NCBI GenBank assembly: GCA_002791215.1 | Contig: PFWQ01000081.1 | Coordinates: forward strand, 680-7,860 | DNA: 7,181 nucleotides | Reading direction: 5' to 3' | Source: a candidate division SR1 bacterium CG_4_9_14_3_um_filter_40_9 | GTDB taxonomy: Bacteria; Patescibacteriota; Gracilibacteria; Absconditabacterales; Absconditicoccaceae | Shown: in pieces, positions 5,673 to 7,181 of the stretch | Numbering within the stretch: the first letter of the stretch is position 1 | Layout of the letters: each line of letters begins with the position of its first letter | The notes under the pieces: generated by a model | What the model saw: only the letters and a program-made list of their open reading frames with translations | What the model was told of the DNA's origin: nothing | Databases searched by the model: none | Translations under genes and position numbers: made by a program

Positions 5673-6299
5673 TTATTGATTCCGATTGTTGCAATCTCAC
5701 GTGTTGTTTATGGCTAAGCACATTTTGCTTTTGATGCTCTGCGTTCTTATATCCACTTCAAATCTTCCTAATTCCTTATATCATGTGCTGCCGGGGTATT
5801 TCAGGAGAAACTTGACGTCACTGGTAAACGTGCTCGGCATGATCCCTCCTCCGCTTAGGCTCATGGAGCGTAGATTTACATCTTCCGTCAGCCCCTTATT
5901 GATTTTTACCTGGAGAAATTGTCCGCTGAGCATCATATAATAACTGTTTGTTTTGCAGTTATAATTGCTTGGGACCGTCCCGGTGAGCGATAGATATGAT
6001 TCTGTGATTATCGCTCCGCCTGTGGAATAGGCAAGACGTATAGCGTTTCCTGTTTCAGCTGTATCAAAATCTATATAATAGATGGTCGGATATATCTTAT
6101 CTGTACCTGAAGTTATGGCTTTGCTCGTGATGGCTGAATAGAGATAGTTGCTTACATCTCCATACAGATTATTGATGCACGCTTCGCCGTACAATGAATC
6201 TTTGTTTTTAACCTGAAAAACGTTCCTGAACGCCAGCATAAGGACTCAGATGATAACCATGACGATTACGAGTTCAACTAATGTGTAACCTTTCTTCAT
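5673..6299 (-). CDS. Type IV prepilin-like protein
   Basis: Type IV pilin or pseudopilin precursor of 208 residues, with UGA (Gly) at 18, 173 and 201 and a UAA stop. The N-terminus MKKGYTLVELVIVMVIIG is a class III prepilin signal: a short basic leader, cleavage expected after Gly4, Glu at mature position 5 and a hydrophobic helix (about 5-24). The first mature residue is Tyr instead of the usual Phe. The remainder is a Ser/Thr/Tyr-rich globular domain. Cys194 and Cys203 near the C-terminus could form a pilin-style disulfide loop. The protein would be processed by PilD and assembled into a pilus or a secretion or competence pseudopilus, none of whose genes are in view. ATG at 6299 is fixed by the leader peptide; no Shine-Dalgarno sequence precedes it. 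Confidence 0.88.
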
Positions 6300-6311
6300 G
6301 AAAAAAAATTT

Positions 6312-6428
6312 GATAAAAATTGATAAATGCTGTCCGGTAAACACCGAGACCAGGTCGCGATAAAAATGGATAAAAATTGTTTGAAATATAGTTAAAAACT
6401 GGTAATCCCATTTTTATCAAGTTTTATC
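6312..6428. repeat. Paired GATAAA boxes between dnaN and the pilin gene
   Basis: Boxes starting GATAAA occur on the plus strand at 6312, 6322, 6359 and 6369. The inverse, TTTATC, ends at 6418 and 6428. Each of the three pairs is exactly 10 bp apart. GATAAAAATGG (6359-6369) and CCATTTTTATC (6408-6418) are perfect 11-bp inverted copies. AAAAATTGTT (6372-6381) and AACAATTTTT (6436-6445) form a second, interlaced inverted repeat that reaches the dnaN stop codon. The boxes may be protein-binding sites; I do not see a standard dnaN terminator here. Confidence 0.5.
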
Positions 6429-6443
6429 GATCTTTAACAATTT

Positions 6444-7181
6444 TTAACTGTTTATCAGCGGTCTGACTACATATTTATATTGGGTGTTGTCTTTTTCTTC
6501 TATAATCAGCGGTTTTTGCTTGTCTACGACATTGAAAAGAAGTTCGTCCCTTTTCATAACTCTGATGAAATCAGTGATATATCTTCCATTGATGCCAAAA
6601 CTTACCGGTGCGCCTTCGATGATAGCAGAAATATTTGTCACTCACGCTCCTTTGCTGGTCTTACCGGAAGAGATGATGATGTTGTCTTTGTCAGTTTCTA
6701 TCTGGATAAAGTTGTTGATGTCTCTGGTGAGAATTCAGATTTTTCTGATGGCCTTTTCACAGAGATTCTTGTCCACCAAGATCTTGGTATTGAAATTCTT
6801 CGGCATGATTTCCTCTCTATCGTATTCCGGGAAATTGCCTTGGATAAGCAAAGAAGTCGCCAATATCTTCGTATGCTTGATGTTTGCTTGGAAAGCTACG
6901 AGATTCTCTGAATAGTGGATCTGGATTTCGTCGCATTCGTTAGCCTTAGCGAATTCAGCGATTTTCTGGATATCCGTGACCGTGAGCTTCGGAATTATCA
7001 ATGAGAAATCATTGTTATCGCCTATGCTGTCGGTCTTGAATTCCGCAAGTCTGAATGAATCAGTTCCCACGAAGGTAAGCTTGTTTCACTCGTCAGATTT
7101 TTTGGATCTCAACAAAATACCGGTCAAGACTGGGCTGAAATTTTTCTCAGTCACCGCGTATTCGACTTTTTCGATACCTTG
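6444..7181 (-). CDS. dnaN: DNA polymerase III beta subunit (sliding clamp), C-terminal two thirds
   Basis: Ring-shaped clamp that holds DNA polymerase III on DNA. The last 245 codons are present, covering most of domain II and all of domain III; the start lies beyond base 7181. UGA codons at 7088-7086, 6737-6735 and 6644-6642 are read as Gly, and the stop is UAA. Recognisable family segments are FSPVLTGILL, the GTDSFRLAEF stretch (ATDxxRLA in most clamps), IQGNFPEYDREEIMP, and the C-terminal YKYVVRPLINS in place of the usual YVIMPMRL. No break other than the UGA codons is seen. dnaN often sits close to dnaA and the replication origin, which would place these just outside the window, but that is inference. 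The pilin gene follows after 144 bp. Confidence 0.97.

Noticed and set aside
5686..5940. Plus-strand frame of 84 codons opposite the prepilin gene
   Set aside because: It is antisense to a prepilin with a clear class III signal, and shows no start signal or domain of its own.
6312..6428. Firm call of a replication origin
   Set aside because: No perfect DnaA box, no dnaA gene in view, and the motif is only partly similar. Kept as a hypothesis.
6480..6915. Two overlapping plus-strand open frames of about 143 codons
   Set aside because: They are antisense to the well-supported dnaN, and their translations show no recognisable domain.

Overview
This window fits a Patescibacteria/CPR bacterium that reads UGA as glycine (NCBI translation table 25), as in Gracilibacteria (BD1-5) and Absconditabacteria (SR1). 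Read with the standard code, the minus strand looks like a string of broken gene pieces. Read with UGA as Gly, six of the seven genes become continuous frames, and 33 in-frame UGA codons appear. In the best known proteins these codons fall on invariant glycines, including two in the FtsZ tubulin signature GGGTGTG. Every complete gene ends in UAA or UAG. I cannot separate the two lineages from this sequence alone.

All genes are on the minus strand, so transcription runs from high to low coordinates. In that order they are: the C-terminal two thirds of dnaN (beta clamp, 7181-6444, cut by the window edge); a type IV prepilin-like gene (6299-5673); a nucleotidyltransferase-domain gene of unknown role (5538-4648); ftsA (4384-3209); ftsZ (3001-1841); a solitary atpC (1619-1176); and a Trm11-like RNA/DNA methyltransferase (903-1, cut at its 3' end). 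FtsA and FtsZ form the membrane-anchored core of the divisome. The other genes are neighbours with no evident shared pathway. I see no credible plus-strand gene, tRNA, rRNA, CRISPR array or transposase.

The gaps between genes are 130-270 bp, wider than in a tight operon, and hold hairpins, candidate promoters and several kinds of short repeat. 904-1175 holds a 9-bp array, GC-rich hairpins and the atpC terminator. 1620-1840 holds an atpC promoter (TTGCAA-N17-TATAAT), a ten-unit 8-bp array and a 14-bp palindrome. 3002-3208 holds two hairpins. 4385-4647 holds a hairpin, a terminator and an inverted repeat. 5539-5672 is mostly a REP-like palindromic element. 6300-6443 holds paired GATAAA boxes.

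The least ordinary feature is the way short repeats enter genes. The methyltransferase gene carries a fragment of the REP-like element and an 8-bp array, both translated in frame next to catalytic motifs. The nucleotidyltransferase gene carries a 16-bp repeat. The predicted atpC leader consists almost entirely of an 8-bp array. No start codon in the window has a recognisable Shine-Dalgarno sequence.
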